Assembly (NCBI GenBank): GCA_002243285.1
Contig: CP022585.1
Coordinates: 2,406,641-2,470,640 of the forward strand
Reading direction: 5' to 3'
Source of the DNA: Candidatus Fluviicola riflensis
Lineage (GTDB): Bacteria > Bacteroidota > Bacteroidia > Flavobacteriales_D > Crocinitomicaceae
Length of the DNA: 64,000 nt
Part shown: positions 52,930 to 61,491 of the stretch, in pieces
Layout of the letters: each line of letters starts with the position of its first letter
Numbering within the stretch: position 1 is the first letter of the stretch
Position numbers and translations under genes: made by a program
The notes under the pieces: generated by a model
What the model was told of the DNA's origin: nothing
Databases searched by the model: none
Seen by the model: only the letters and a program-made list of their open reading frames with translations

Positions 52930-53940
52930 TTACTTATTCCGGCGAAGCCAGCCGCGTTTGTAGAACACGAAAATGAGCGAAGAAGCCAAAATGAACATAA
53001 ATCCTATCGCATAAAAGTAACCGTAGCGCCAGTTCAGTTCGGGCATGTACTTGAAATTCATTCCGTAAACCCCCACAATAAATGTGAGTGGAATAAAAAC
53101 GGCGCTGATTACGGTAAGCACCTTCATGATTTCGTTCATTTTCTGACCTTGTGTAGCATAATACAGGTTGGTGAGTCCGTCAAGAATTTGTTTTTGCTCT
53201 TCGATTTCTTCAATCAATACAATGCAATTGTCTTTCAGATCGAGAAAATAATGGTCGTTTTCTTCTGAAAAAAAATGATTTTCGGCCCGGTCAATTTGCC
53301 CTACCAGTTCACGAATGGGGTGAATAATTTTCCGCAATTCACCGAGTTTTCGTTTCTGCCATTCGATGCGGCGTAAGACTTCACTTCTCGGCAACCGTAT
53401 GACCAGGGATTCAAGTGTAACAATAATTGAGGAGATCTCTTCAACCACCTCGGTGTAGTTATCGGTAATCGCTTCCAGCATTCGAAACAACAAAAAATCA
53501 GGGCCTTGTACACGAATCTTACCTCTTTTCATTTCCAAACGCTCACGCACTTCCGGAAAATGATCAGAAACCCGTTCCTGGAACGAAACCAGGTAATTTT
53601 TACCGAGAATAAAACTAATCCGCTCTTTTCTGAGTTCGAAATCATTCTCCCTGGAAGGCAAGGCAGAAGTGATAGAAAAGAAAATATAACCTTCGTACTC
53701 TTCCAATCGCGGGCGCTTGGTGCCTTTGAACAGATCTTCCTGAATCAGCTTGTCTATGGACAACTTTTCGCAGAATCGTGTAATGGCTTCTTTGTCTTCC
53801 ATCGAATGAAAGTTGAGCCAATGCATTAATCCGGGTTCGTTTTCCGGCTGAAAATGCGTCAGAAAATAACCGACATCTTCCTTTGTAACAGTTAATACAT
53901 CGGCATTGTAACGATAATGTTGGACCGGTTTTTGTTGCAT
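52930..53940 (-). CDS. corA: CorA-type magnesium/cobalt transporter
   Basis: I prefer ATG 53940 (MQQKPVQHYRYNADVLTV); ATG 53979 would leave only 9 nt to the divergent start. The 336-residue protein has the long N-terminal alpha/beta domain, a helical stalk (RLPRSEVLRRIEWQKRKLGELRK), and two C-terminal membrane helices with the signature YGMNF pore loop (VGVYGMNFKYMPELN). The GMN is intact. It is followed 2 nt later by a GT-C-like gene. Confidence 0.93.
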   Translation of the reverse strand: MQQKPVQHYRYNADVLTVTKEDVGYFLTHFQPENEPGLMHWLNFHSMEDKEAITRFCEKLSIDKLIQEDLFKGTKRPRLEEYEGYIFFSITSALPSRENDFELRKERISFILGKNYLVSFQERVSDHFPEVRERLEMKRGKIRVQGPDFLLFRMLEAITDNYTEVVEEISSIIVTLESLVIRLPRSEVLRRIEWQKRKLGELRKIIHPIRELVGQIDRAENHFFSEENDHYFLDLKDNCIVLIEEIEEQKQILDGLTNLYYATQGQKMNEIMKVLTVISAVFIPLTFIVGVYGMNFKYMPELNWRYGYFYAIGFMFILASSLIFVFYKRGWLRRNK

Positions 53941-53988
53941 TTCGCTCAGAATTTTTAAATTCAATGCTAATTTAAACATCCTGATCGA

Positions 53989-54588
53989 ATGAAGCGCCTG
54001 ATTCCTTTTCTCTTCGTTGTCTTTAACTGTTATTGGGTCGTCGCACAGGATTCATTGTTTGCAACCGTCCATGTGATCTACGGCTCGAAACCGATTGCCA
54101 AAACTGAAGGAAAATGGTTTGGCGGAAAACTAGGCGGACATGTCGGCCTGGAAGTTTCACCGGGTAAAGTGGTGCATTTTAATCCTGGCGGAGCGGTTGG
54201 TGCCTGGCAAAAAAACTCGGATACCGGAAGTTATGTTGTTTCGACGATTCAGGGTTTTTACAACACGTTTGGAAGTGATTCCGTGAAACAAATGGCGGTG
54301 AAAATCCCGATTACTGCAGCTGAATTCAAGGTTCTGGACAGCATCGCCGATTATTTCGTTGAGAAGCCACCATATCCTTATGCGTTCTTCGGAATGCGCT
54401 GCGCAGCGGCTTGTTACCATTTATTATCATTTACGGAAACGTATCCCAAAATTAGTAAACGAAAAATGGTGCGACGCTTTTTCTACCCGCGGAAATTGCG
54501 TAAACGGCTCATCCGATCTGCAAAGAAACAAGGTTGGAAAGTAACCATTACCAAAGGCAGATCAACCCGGAAATGGGATCATGATTAA
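53989..54588 (+). CDS. Exported protein, possible permuted NlpC/P60-like hydrolase
   Basis: The 199-residue protein has a signal peptide (MKRLIPFLFVVFNCYWVVAQ). Two elements suggest a circularly permuted papain-like (YaeF/YiiX-type) fold: a GGHVGLEV...VVHF segment with candidate catalytic His51 near the start, and GMRCAAACYHLLSF with candidate nucleophile Cys138 (or Cys142) after it. In permuted NlpC/P60 proteins the Cys helix moves to the C-terminal side, matching this order. The tail is very basic (RKLRKRLIRSAKKQGWKVTITKGRSTRKW). It is convergent with the patatin gene, overlapping it by 4 nt. Confidence 0.55.
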   Translation: MKRLIPFLFVVFNCYWVVAQDSLFATVHVIYGSKPIAKTEGKWFGGKLGGHVGLEVSPGKVVHFNPGGAVGAWQKNSDTGSYVVSTIQGFYNTFGSDSVKQMAVKIPITAAEFKVLDSIADYFVEKPPYPYAFFGMRCAAACYHLLSFTETYPKISKRKMVRRFFYPRKLRKRLIRSAKKQGWKVTITKGRSTRKWDHD

Positions 54589-56891
54589 CGACGCCGATAA
54601 TCAAGTATCTGAGTGACACTCCGCTGATCCTGCGTTTCTTTGCTTTCTCTTAATTTTTCATGGATTACCGCAATATTCCGCTGGTTTTCTTTGCTCAGCA
54701 CGGCTTTTTTGATCTTGAATTTTTCCTTACTCGTTAAATGCCAAGAAAGTGAAATGCGATCTTTAAATCCTTCACGCAGGTTGATCGAAACAATACGCAT
54801 GGGAAATGAACGGTCAAACGCTGACATTTTCAAAAGTTCTTCCTGGTCAAAATCCTGTGTTCGCGGGAAATTACCATACACGTTTGAAAACGGAAGGGAA
54901 AATTTATCCAAAAAGGCAATCTGACGAATTTCGTCGCCGGCAAGCAATTTCCTAGTGTCCCGAATCTGAATCACGACCACTCCCGAAGTATTTTGCCGGA
55001 TCCATTCATCCATCGCATCGATCCATTGCATCATCGTTTTTACACCGAAATTATCACGCGTTCCTGCATCCATGATCTGAACGGTTGGCGTGGTTGGAAG
55101 TGTGACCATTGGTAATACAAATGGAAACGTTGCATTCATACGCAACACGCTGGTAAAACGCATTTGATCGACATTATTTCTTTTCAATAACTGGTGAATA
55201 TCAACGTTTTCGTAGGAGCGAATCGTGCCTTGTGGATTACTTTTATTCGTAGTCATGAAACTCAACTTCTGCGAAGAAATCAGCAATCGGCGGCCATCGT
55301 TCACAATTGTTGGCGAGAAAATCATTACCGGAATAATCCCTTTTTGTTCCGGTTTACGGAAATAGCCTAGCGATTCATCCATCACCGAGCCGGTATTTTC
55401 GTTCAAATCTTCCTCGAACGCCATACCTCGGTCGTAGTTATAAGCGTGGCCGGTTTTTAACCGCGACTGGTAACGAAAGAAAATATCATTAGTAGAAGCC
55501 GCAAACGACAGTTTATTGAGCAAATCTTCTGAAATGGCATTAAAATGCGCCGGATTGTTCATATCCATCTTATCACCATTCTTTTCCTTTAGCTTTAATG
55601 CGCGGTAATAAGCAGCGCCGACCATTCCACCGGAAGCCCCGGTAATCAATGCCGTGTGGCGTGTAAAACTTCCACCTGAAAGAGAATCGCAGTAACGCAT
55701 TACTTCAAACATCCAGGATGCACTGCGCGATCCGCCCCCGGAAGTATTCAAAATAAACAGTACCGGTTTTTCTTCGCCGGTCTGCGCTTTCCAATTGTTG
55801 AGCAAACGGATGTAACTTAACGAATCTTGACGCGCTGTCACATCATCTTCGCAAAAACTCCTGATCGTAGACGTATTGTAATTTGTTCGGCCTTCTTCGG
55901 TGTAATTCAAGCCATAAGCCTGGTTTTCAAACTGGAACACCCCCCAATGATGCGAAAGGAAATTCATGGAAAGTAATAAGCCGATCAGCAGAACGTAAGT
56001 CCAGTTCCTGAGCCAGGAAACCAGCGCACTGAACAACATCAGGATAATTGTGAGCAACATTACAATACTCATGGCTGCCGGCACGTCAAAAACAGAAGAA
56101 CCGCCGATTAATCCCAGCACCACAAACGTCAACACGGTGGTTACTTCAAAAATGGTGGTTGAAATACGATTCTGGGCAAAAACCTGTTGTAGCAACACAG
56201 GACTGTAATGACGGGTTGAACGGCATTGCTGGATGCGGAAACCTTTCCCCACGTACCAATATAACGGATGTTTTCCTTCGGCAGCATAACGCAACGTTTT
56301 TCCCTGGCTCAAACGCGACCAGCGGGTCGGCTTCACAGTTCCCGTTCGGTTGCGTCCCAGTAAATCGAAGAAATTTTTGTTTGCCGGAAAAAAATAAGCC
56401 AACGCGATTCCCACAAAGAACATAAAGCCAAGCAAGTAGGCAAAAACGTAGCCGGTAATTGTTTCGGTGCTTGCAAATTCTTCCACTCCCTGGAATTCGA
56501 TCATTCGCAGGATGTAGGTCACATTAAAAATGATCGGAAGGACAGCATTGTTGAGACAAAACTTCAAAAATGGCTTGTGTACCGTTGCCAGAAAAGGAAA
56601 GTGCGGCCCCAATCGTATATAACTGTATGAATTGAATGCCATTGTGAATCCACCAAATGAAAACCCGAGTAAGACAAATGACCAGAAATTCACATCCCCT
56701 TGGTATTCGGGCGATAGAAACAAGAACGGAATTCCGAATGCGCGACCTAAATTATCGGTAACGATTGCAAAAAAGAAAACCCAATACAGTAAACCGATCA
56801 GATTGTGCTTCAAATGGCGAAACAACAACACTAACGGAAAGAAATATCTTATTCCGTAGATGATTGGTTTTACTGAAGCGCGTGATAACAT
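54585..56891 (-). CDS. Membrane-anchored patatin-like phospholipase
   Basis: The 768-residue protein has six to eight hydrophobic helices in its first 310 residues. The remainder is a patatin domain: NTSGGGSRSASW (oxyanion GGGxR), ITGASGGMVGAAYY (nucleophile G-x-S-x-G at about 55621-55643), and IMDAGTRDNFGVKTM (catalytic Asp-Ala-Gly). The dyad is intact. Patatin-like enzymes hydrolyse phospholipid acyl chains. Large N-terminal membrane domains are unusual for the family; the function of that domain is unknown. The start is at ATG 56891. Confidence 0.82.
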   Translation of the reverse strand: MLSRASVKPIIYGIRYFFPLVLLFRHLKHNLIGLLYWVFFFAIVTDNLGRAFGIPFLFLSPEYQGDVNFWSFVLLGFSFGGFTMAFNSYSYIRLGPHFPFLATVHKPFLKFCLNNAVLPIIFNVTYILRMIEFQGVEEFASTETITGYVFAYLLGFMFFVGIALAYFFPANKNFFDLLGRNRTGTVKPTRWSRLSQGKTLRYAAEGKHPLYWYVGKGFRIQQCRSTRHYSPVLLQQVFAQNRISTTIFEVTTVLTFVVLGLIGGSSVFDVPAAMSIVMLLTIILMLFSALVSWLRNWTYVLLIGLLLSMNFLSHHWGVFQFENQAYGLNYTEEGRTNYNTSTIRSFCEDDVTARQDSLSYIRLLNNWKAQTGEEKPVLFILNTSGGGSRSASWMFEVMRYCDSLSGGSFTRHTALITGASGGMVGAAYYRALKLKEKNGDKMDMNNPAHFNAISEDLLNKLSFAASTNDIFFRYQSRLKTGHAYNYDRGMAFEEDLNENTGSVMDESLGYFRKPEQKGIIPVMIFSPTIVNDGRRLLISSQKLSFMTTNKSNPQGTIRSYENVDIHQLLKRNNVDQMRFTSVLRMNATFPFVLPMVTLPTTPTVQIMDAGTRDNFGVKTMMQWIDAMDEWIRQNTSGVVVIQIRDTRKLLAGDEIRQIAFLDKFSLPFSNVYGNFPRTQDFDQEELLKMSAFDRSFPMRIVSINLREGFKDRISLSWHLTSKEKFKIKKAVLSKENQRNIAVIHEKLRESKETQDQRSVTQILDYRRR

Positions 56892-56905
56892 CGTTAGTAA
56901 GATAG

Positions 56906-57898
56906 TTATTTTTCCCGAACCGAGTTATGACATTTAATAAAGTCTGTCACCAGATAACTCAATGATTTGCCCACTAACTGCTCATCGCGCTCAGAAACGG
57001 GTGCTGCTTCCGGAAAATGAATGTAAGCAACCCGATCAACCCGCGCCATGGAACGCACATAATAACGTGCCTGTTCCAGTGTAACACCGCTTGGTGTAAA
57101 TGCGCTCGATGGCATTCCGGCAATACTATCCATATCAAGTTCGATACCGGTAAACCAATCTTTGTGCTGTCGGAACAATGCTGGAATATCTGTATAAAAA
57201 CGTTCCGGATCATCGATCCAATCTTCAAAGAAACTTATGGTGGCTTTCATTAGTTCAAGGCGTTTGAGCACACTTTCGTTGTTATACGATTGATGTAATC
57301 CCATAACAGAGTAACTGGTGAGCAACCCTTCGCCCCACGCATAGCTAAACGGATTTCCCGAATGACGGCCTTCCAGGTCACGTGTATCGGCATGCGGATC
57401 GAGATTCACGACAGAAAGTTGTTCTCCGCTTCCTTCATGTACACCTTTAATCAGTCCGAACGCATTGTTGTGTCCGCCGCCGATTACAATTGGAATTCCA
57501 CCCGCGCGGGCAACTTCTTTCGACCAGCGAATGACCAGTTCGTCCAATTCGGACACCAGTTCTTTCAATGAAAGTTCATGTTCAACTGCCAATGGTTCAA
57601 TCACTCCATGCACCACCAATTCTTCTCCGGTAAGAAACCGATTGCTCTGTACCGCCAGAAAACGTCCTATAAACACATCGAATGCTTTCTCCGAGCCACC
57701 AAATCCGCCATTTGCACGCGGACCGATATCTTCCTTAATTCCCAGGATATGATACTTGCGCTGCTTCCATAATTCGGGATCTTCGGTGCGGAAGAGTGTT
57801 TGCTGCCCGATCCTGAATTCACCTTCCCGACGCGTCACCCAACGCTCTCTTTCCTCAAGTGCGGGAACACGCAACCCAAAAAAATCATTCTCCATCAT
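56906..57898 (-). CDS. Arginase-family hydrolase, formimidoylglutamase-like
   Basis: The 330-residue protein has the ureohydrolase Mn-binding motifs: PIVIGGGHNNAFG, VVNLDPHADTRDLEGRHSGNPF (D-x-H-x-D) and TGIELDMDSIAG (x-D-x-D). The divergent N-terminal 60 residues and the H-S-G-N-P-F loop resemble the formimidoylglutamase (HutG) subgroup more than arginase or agmatinase. No other hut genes are nearby, so the substrate remains uncertain. It overlaps the thioesterase gene by 14 nt and is co-translated with it. Confidence 0.8.
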   Translation of the reverse strand: MMENDFFGLRVPALEERERWVTRREGEFRIGQQTLFRTEDPELWKQRKYHILGIKEDIGPRANGGFGGSEKAFDVFIGRFLAVQSNRFLTGEELVVHGVIEPLAVEHELSLKELVSELDELVIRWSKEVARAGGIPIVIGGGHNNAFGLIKGVHEGSGEQLSVVNLDPHADTRDLEGRHSGNPFSYAWGEGLLTSYSVMGLHQSYNNESVLKRLELMKATISFFEDWIDDPERFYTDIPALFRQHKDWFTGIELDMDSIAGMPSSAFTPSGVTLEQARYYVRSMARVDRVAYIHFPEAAPVSERDEQLVGKSLSYLVTDFIKCHNSVREK

Positions 57899-58307
57899 GA
57901 TAGTTACTTATTAAATCAATAAACTCTTTTGGCGGAGTGATTGGCTTCATGTTGGTTTTGGAAACAAACACTAACGTTGTTTTTGCGGTTGCTACCAGCT
58001 TTTCAGCTTCATTGTGAATGGTATATTCGAAAAACAAACGCGCTCCTTTTAATAAAACAATCGACGTTTTTACCGTTAATTCATCGTCGTACAACGCAGG
58101 ACTGAGATAATCAACTTCAAAATGACTAACGGGCAACATAATACCGTTTTCTTCCAGCGACCGGTAACTCATTCCGAGTGATCGGAGCGCTTCTACCCTT
58201 CCCACTTCAAAATAGGAGGCATAATTGCCATAATAGCAATATCCCATCTGATCGGTTTCGCCATATCTAACCCTCAATCGTATGGTATGATTAAAAGAAC
58301 TTTTCAT
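57885..58307 (-). CDS. 4HBT (YbgC-like) acyl-CoA thioesterase
   Basis: The 140-residue protein is a hotdog-fold thioesterase: TIRLRVRYGETDQMGYCYYGNYASYFEVGRVEALRSLGM contains the YbgC signature (R-Y-x-E-T-D-Q-M-G...Y/F-x-x-Y-F-E), with Asp as the catalytic residue. It hydrolyses acyl-CoA or acyl-ACP. It heads the minus-strand pair with the arginase-like gene and faces dnaA across a 349-nt divergent region. Confidence 0.88.
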   Translation of the reverse strand: MKSSFNHTIRLRVRYGETDQMGYCYYGNYASYFEVGRVEALRSLGMSYRSLEENGIMLPVSHFEVDYLSPALYDDELTVKTSIVLLKGARLFFEYTIHNEAEKLVATAKTTLVFVSKTNMKPITPPKEFIDLISNYHDGE

Positions 58308-58656
58308 GCAATTTCAAACTTCATTCACGGAGAGCGAATTTCGGAACAATTTTCCGATAAATCAGGTAAAAACTGACAAGCATTTTGTTATGTTTACCTA
58401 GCAATTCAGTCAATTTGTCTTTTTTTTTCGTATTTTAGTCGAAGAAACTTGAATAATGAACATTTCATTAAATTTCAATTAAAGCTTTGGTTAAAGACAA
58501 AGCAAAACTTTTCAAATAATCAACCCCTAATGGACTTTTTTTTTCACTTTTTTATGTAAATATTTGCTCCTGTCTAAGTTCAACGTTTTTAACACGTGAA
58601 TTTCGAGCCTATTATACTGATTAAATAGTTATTAACAATAATATATAAGTTTGCTA
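58308..58656. other. 349-nt AT-rich gap between the thioesterase gene and dnaA
   Basis: No gene is visible. The region is very AT-rich with two long T tracts (TTTTTTTTT near 58421-58429 and 58538-58546). TTATTAACA at 58629-58637 differs by one base from TTATNCACA, but no cluster of DnaA boxes is seen, so I do not call it oriC. TAAGTTTG at 58646-58653 resembles a -7 box yet lies 4 nt before the ATG and would put transcription inside the gene. The dnaA promoter must lie within this gap. Confidence 0.6.
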
Positions 58657-60087
58657 ATGAGTGCCAACCATGACGCTATATGGAGTTCCTGTCTTAAAGT
58701 CATCAAAGACAACATCCCGTTGCAAGCCTACAAAACTTGGTTTGAACCGATTGTTCCAGTACGAATAGAAAATGATGTCTTGACAATTCAGGTTCCTTCA
58801 CACTTTTTTTACGAGTGGTTAGAAGAACACTACATTACTTTATTGAAAAAGGTAATTAAGAAGGAATTGGGAACCGAAGGTCATTTGGAATACAGCATTG
58901 TTATGGAAAACAGCGCCGGTAACTCGAACCCTTACACCGTAAAACTTCCGGCCTCTAACAAAAAGGCATTGAAGAATGCTCCGGTGAACATGCCGATCAA
59001 CATCAGCGACAATCCGATCAAGAATCCGTTTATCATTCCGGGCTTGAAGAAAGTGAACGTTGATTCGAATCTGAATCCTGCTTATTCTTTCGAGAATTTC
59101 GTGGAAGGTGACTGCAATCGTTTGGCTCGTTCTGCCGGATACGCTGTAGCTAACAAGCCGGGCGGAACTGCTTTTAATCCGTTGTTGATCTATGGTGGCG
59201 TTGGTTTGGGTAAAACCCACTTAGCGCACTCAATCGGAATCGGCATTAAAAATCAGTCACCGAACAAAACCGTATTGTATGTAGGTTCTGAAAAATTCGC
59301 GCACCAGTTCATCGATGCATTGAAGAACCAAACAACCAATGATTTTATTCACTTCTATCAAATGATAGATGTGTTGATTATAGATGATGTCCAGTTTTTC
59401 TCCGGAAAAGAAAAAACACAGGACGTATTCTTCCACATTTTCAATCACCTGCACCAAAACGGTAAACAGATCATTTTGACATCTGATAAACCGCCGGTAG
59501 AAATGCAGGGAATGGAACAACGCTTGTTATCGCGCTTCAAATGGGGATTGTCAGCTGATTTGAGTACGCCAGACCTGGAAACGCGCATCGCGATCATGGA
59601 AAAGAAAATGTACGGAAACGGCATTGAACTTCCGCGCGAAGTGGTTGAATACCTTGCTTACAGCATCAATACCAACATCCGTGAAATGGAAGGCGCTTTG
59701 ACTTCTTTGTTAGCTCAGGCTTCTTTGAACAAAAAAGCGATTACACTGGATTTGGCCAAACAAATGATTGACAAGTTCGTGAAAAACACGGCGCGCGAAG
59801 TGTCCATCGATTACATCCAGAAAGTAGTGTGCGATTACTTCGATCTACCGATTGAAATGTTGAAATCGAAAACCCGTAAACGCGAAGTGGTTCAGGCCCG
59901 TCAGATTTCCATGTACTTCTCCAAGAAAATGACCAAGTCGTCATTGGCAAGCATCGGAGCACACTGCGGCGGAAAAGACCATGCAACAGTATTGCACGCT
60001 TGCAGAACGGTGATGAACTTATCTGAAACAGACAAACAATTTAGAGTTTACCTCGAAGACCTCGAGAAAAAACTAACGATCCAATAA
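58657..60087 (+). CDS. dnaA: Chromosomal replication initiator DnaA
   Basis: Start set at ATG 58657 (MSANHDAIWSSCLKVIKDNI); the TTG six bases before adds two residues. The 476-residue protein has domain I (PLQAYKTWFEPIVPV), the AAA+ core (IYGGVGLGKTHLAHSIG Walker A; VLIIDDVQFFSGKEKTQ Walker B; RLLSRFKWGL sensor), and C-terminal DNA-binding domain IV (TRKREVVQARQISMYF, GGKDHATVLHA). All functional motifs are intact. It binds oriC to begin replication; no clear oriC is visible beside it. Confidence 0.97.
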   Translation: MSANHDAIWSSCLKVIKDNIPLQAYKTWFEPIVPVRIENDVLTIQVPSHFFYEWLEEHYITLLKKVIKKELGTEGHLEYSIVMENSAGNSNPYTVKLPASNKKALKNAPVNMPINISDNPIKNPFIIPGLKKVNVDSNLNPAYSFENFVEGDCNRLARSAGYAVANKPGGTAFNPLLIYGGVGLGKTHLAHSIGIGIKNQSPNKTVLYVGSEKFAHQFIDALKNQTTNDFIHFYQMIDVLIIDDVQFFSGKEKTQDVFFHIFNHLHQNGKQIILTSDKPPVEMQGMEQRLLSRFKWGLSADLSTPDLETRIAIMEKKMYGNGIELPREVVEYLAYSINTNIREMEGALTSLLAQASLNKKAITLDLAKQMIDKFVKNTAREVSIDYIQKVVCDYFDLPIEMLKSKTRKREVVQARQISMYFSKKMTKSSLASIGAHCGGKDHATVLHACRTVMNLSETDKQFRVYLEDLEKKLTIQ

Positions 60088-60091
60088 TTAA

Positions 60092-60120
60092 AAAATCCCC
60101 GTTCAATGAGCGGGGATTTT
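60092..60120 (+). terminator. Intrinsic terminator after dnaA
   Basis: AAAATCCCCG (60092-60101) and CGGGGATTTT (60111-60120) form a perfect 10-bp stem with a 9-nt loop, 4 nt after the dnaA stop, followed by ATTTTAG. The GC core plus T-rich end makes this a strong terminator. Confidence 0.85.
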
Positions 60121-60143
60121 ATTTTAGTCGAGTTTCGAAGCCT

Positions 60144-60306
60144 AGTCCCGTAGGGACGAAATATCTTATAAAATAACATCCAAAAACATCCATCACCCCG
60201 TAGGGGTGAGACTGCACAAAAAAACATAGTGGAAACCATCTTACCCCTACAGGGTAAAAGTTCTTAAGGGATAGTTGGTGTTACCATATTACGTCCCTAC
60301 GGGACT
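60144..60306. repeat. Four-palindrome GTAGGG inverted-repeat block
   Basis: The region contains four small palindromes: GTCCCGTAGGGAC (60145-60157), TCACCCCGTAGGGGTGA (60193-60209), TTACCCCTACAGGGTAA (60241-60257) and GTCCCTACGGGAC (60293-60305). The outermost two are exact 15-nt inverted repeats of each other (60144-60158 and 60292-60306). The block could be a nested cruciform or an RNA hairpin cluster; such GTAGGG motifs are scattered in Bacteroidota intergenic DNA. It lies between the dnaA terminator and a lipoprotein gene on the other strand. Confidence 0.75.
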
Positions 60307-60326
60307 TTATCCTGATTCAAAATAAA

Positions 60327-60839
60327 TCAATACGGCAAATATTCAAAAAAGCCATTCGTGATATACAACGTATCGCCCGCTACCCGAACAAATTTCCCCT
60401 GGAAAAAACCGCTGAGTTTCTGTGTAGCCGGGTTGTGGCCGCTGATAGAATATACACCATCAACCAAAGTTGGATAATTCAGACCGTTATAAGAGGCAAA
60501 AGAACCGGAAGCACTCATGGTGTAAGTTCCGACACTTCCGTCATTTCCCAGGTTCAGCTGCATGGAAACTGTATCACCTGAAATAGCCAGATTCCAGCCA
60601 TTGTTATAGGTTAATTGTTTGGTCGAAGCAGTCGTTGCCATGCCGTTATAAGAAAACCCAGCATACGGAAATTCTGCATCCGGACAATCGCCGCAGGTTC
60701 CGCCGCAATCAATCGCCGTTTCTCCCGGATCCAACTGACCATTCATACACGGATTGATCACAGGATCTTCTTCTTTGTTACAAGCTACTGTCAACAGCAG
60801 ACCTGTGATAACTATTGCCGCAAAACGATTCCAATGCAT
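60327..60839 (-). CDS. Lipoprotein with a Cys/Asp-rich short motif
   Basis: Start at ATG 60839 (MHWNRFAAIVITGLLLTVAC); the TTG at 60845 is rejected. The 170-residue protein has a lipobox Cys at position 20, then CNGQ...NPCMNGQLDPGETAIDCGGTCGDCP, a Cys/Asp/Gly motif that recurs in surface proteins of Flavobacteria. The mature part is beta-rich (YAGFSYNG, GTYTMSASGSFASY, GVYSISGHNP) and ends FVRVAGDTLYITNGFFEYL. No known enzyme domain is seen. Disulfide-stabilised surface exposure is plausible. Confidence 0.7.
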   Translation of the reverse strand: MHWNRFAAIVITGLLLTVACNKEEDPVINPCMNGQLDPGETAIDCGGTCGDCPDAEFPYAGFSYNGMATTASTKQLTYNNGWNLAISGDTVSMQLNLGNDGSVGTYTMSASGSFASYNGLNYPTLVDGVYSISGHNPATQKLSGFFQGKFVRVAGDTLYITNGFFEYLPY

Positions 60840-60876
60840 AATCAATCTTTAGTTTTGCTAAAGTAGAGAAAACAGA

Positions 60877-61491
60877 TTGGAAAAAAAAGGAACATACCGC
60901 ACCATTCTCACAGCAAGTGAAGGCTTTTACAAAGAAAAGGGATCTAAATTCCTGGCTTACGCCGTTCCGTGTAAAACAGAGGAGGAAGTTAAAAAACACC
61001 TTGCAGCCTGGCGAAAAGAACATTTTCAGGCGGTTCACGTGTGTTACGCCTTTCGGTTGGGAAGCGATAAAAAGCTCTTTCGCGCCAGTGACGACGGTGA
61101 ACCTTCTAATTCTGCAGGGCCGCCGATACTCGGACAAATTCAGTCATTTGATCTGACAAACCTGTTGATCGGCGTGGTTCGGTATTATGGTGGAACAAAC
61201 CTTGGAGTCGGTGGATTGATCACAGCGTACCGAACGGCGGCAAAAGAAGCATTAGAACAAGCTATTATTATTGAAGAAGAAGACCATTGCATTGTGGAAT
61301 TATTGTTTGAATACGATCAGATGCCAGCTGTGATGGCAGTTGTGAAAGCCATTCCTCTGCAAGTTACGGAGCAACAATTCGAACTTAGTTGCCGGTTGAA
61401 AGGCTCCTACCCGATCTCGAATGAACACGCTTTGGCACAGTTACAGGATTTAAAAAACGTAGAGCTCATTGAACATGGAATTAGAACATAA
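60877..61491 (+). CDS. IMPACT/YigZ-family protein
   Basis: The start is TTG 60877 (MEKKGTYRTILTASEGFYKEKGSKFLAYA); no ATG is near. The 204-residue protein has the UPF0029 (IMPACT N-terminal-type) domain: HVCYAFRLGSDKKLFRASDDGEPSNSAGPPILGQIQ, LTNLLIGVVRYYGGTNLGVGGLITAYRTAAKEAL, and a smaller C-terminal domain. The R-A-S-D-D-G-E-P and Y-Y-G-G-x-x-L-G-x-G-G motifs are diagnostic. Its role is unclear, possibly RNA-related. It overlaps the downstream peptidase by 17 nt, so the two are co-translated. Confidence 0.9.
   Translation: MEKKGTYRTILTASEGFYKEKGSKFLAYAVPCKTEEEVKKHLAAWRKEHFQAVHVCYAFRLGSDKKLFRASDDGEPSNSAGPPILGQIQSFDLTNLLIGVVRYYGGTNLGVGGLITAYRTAAKEALEQAIIIEEEDHCIVELLFEYDQMPAVMAVVKAIPLQVTEQQFELSCRLKGSYPISNEHALAQLQDLKNVELIEHGIRT

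Noticed and set aside
58629-58653. oriC or dnaA promoter from TTATTAACA and TAAGTTTG near the dnaA start
   Set aside because: Only one near-match to a DnaA box is present, and the -7-like box lies too close to the ATG for a normal transcription start.
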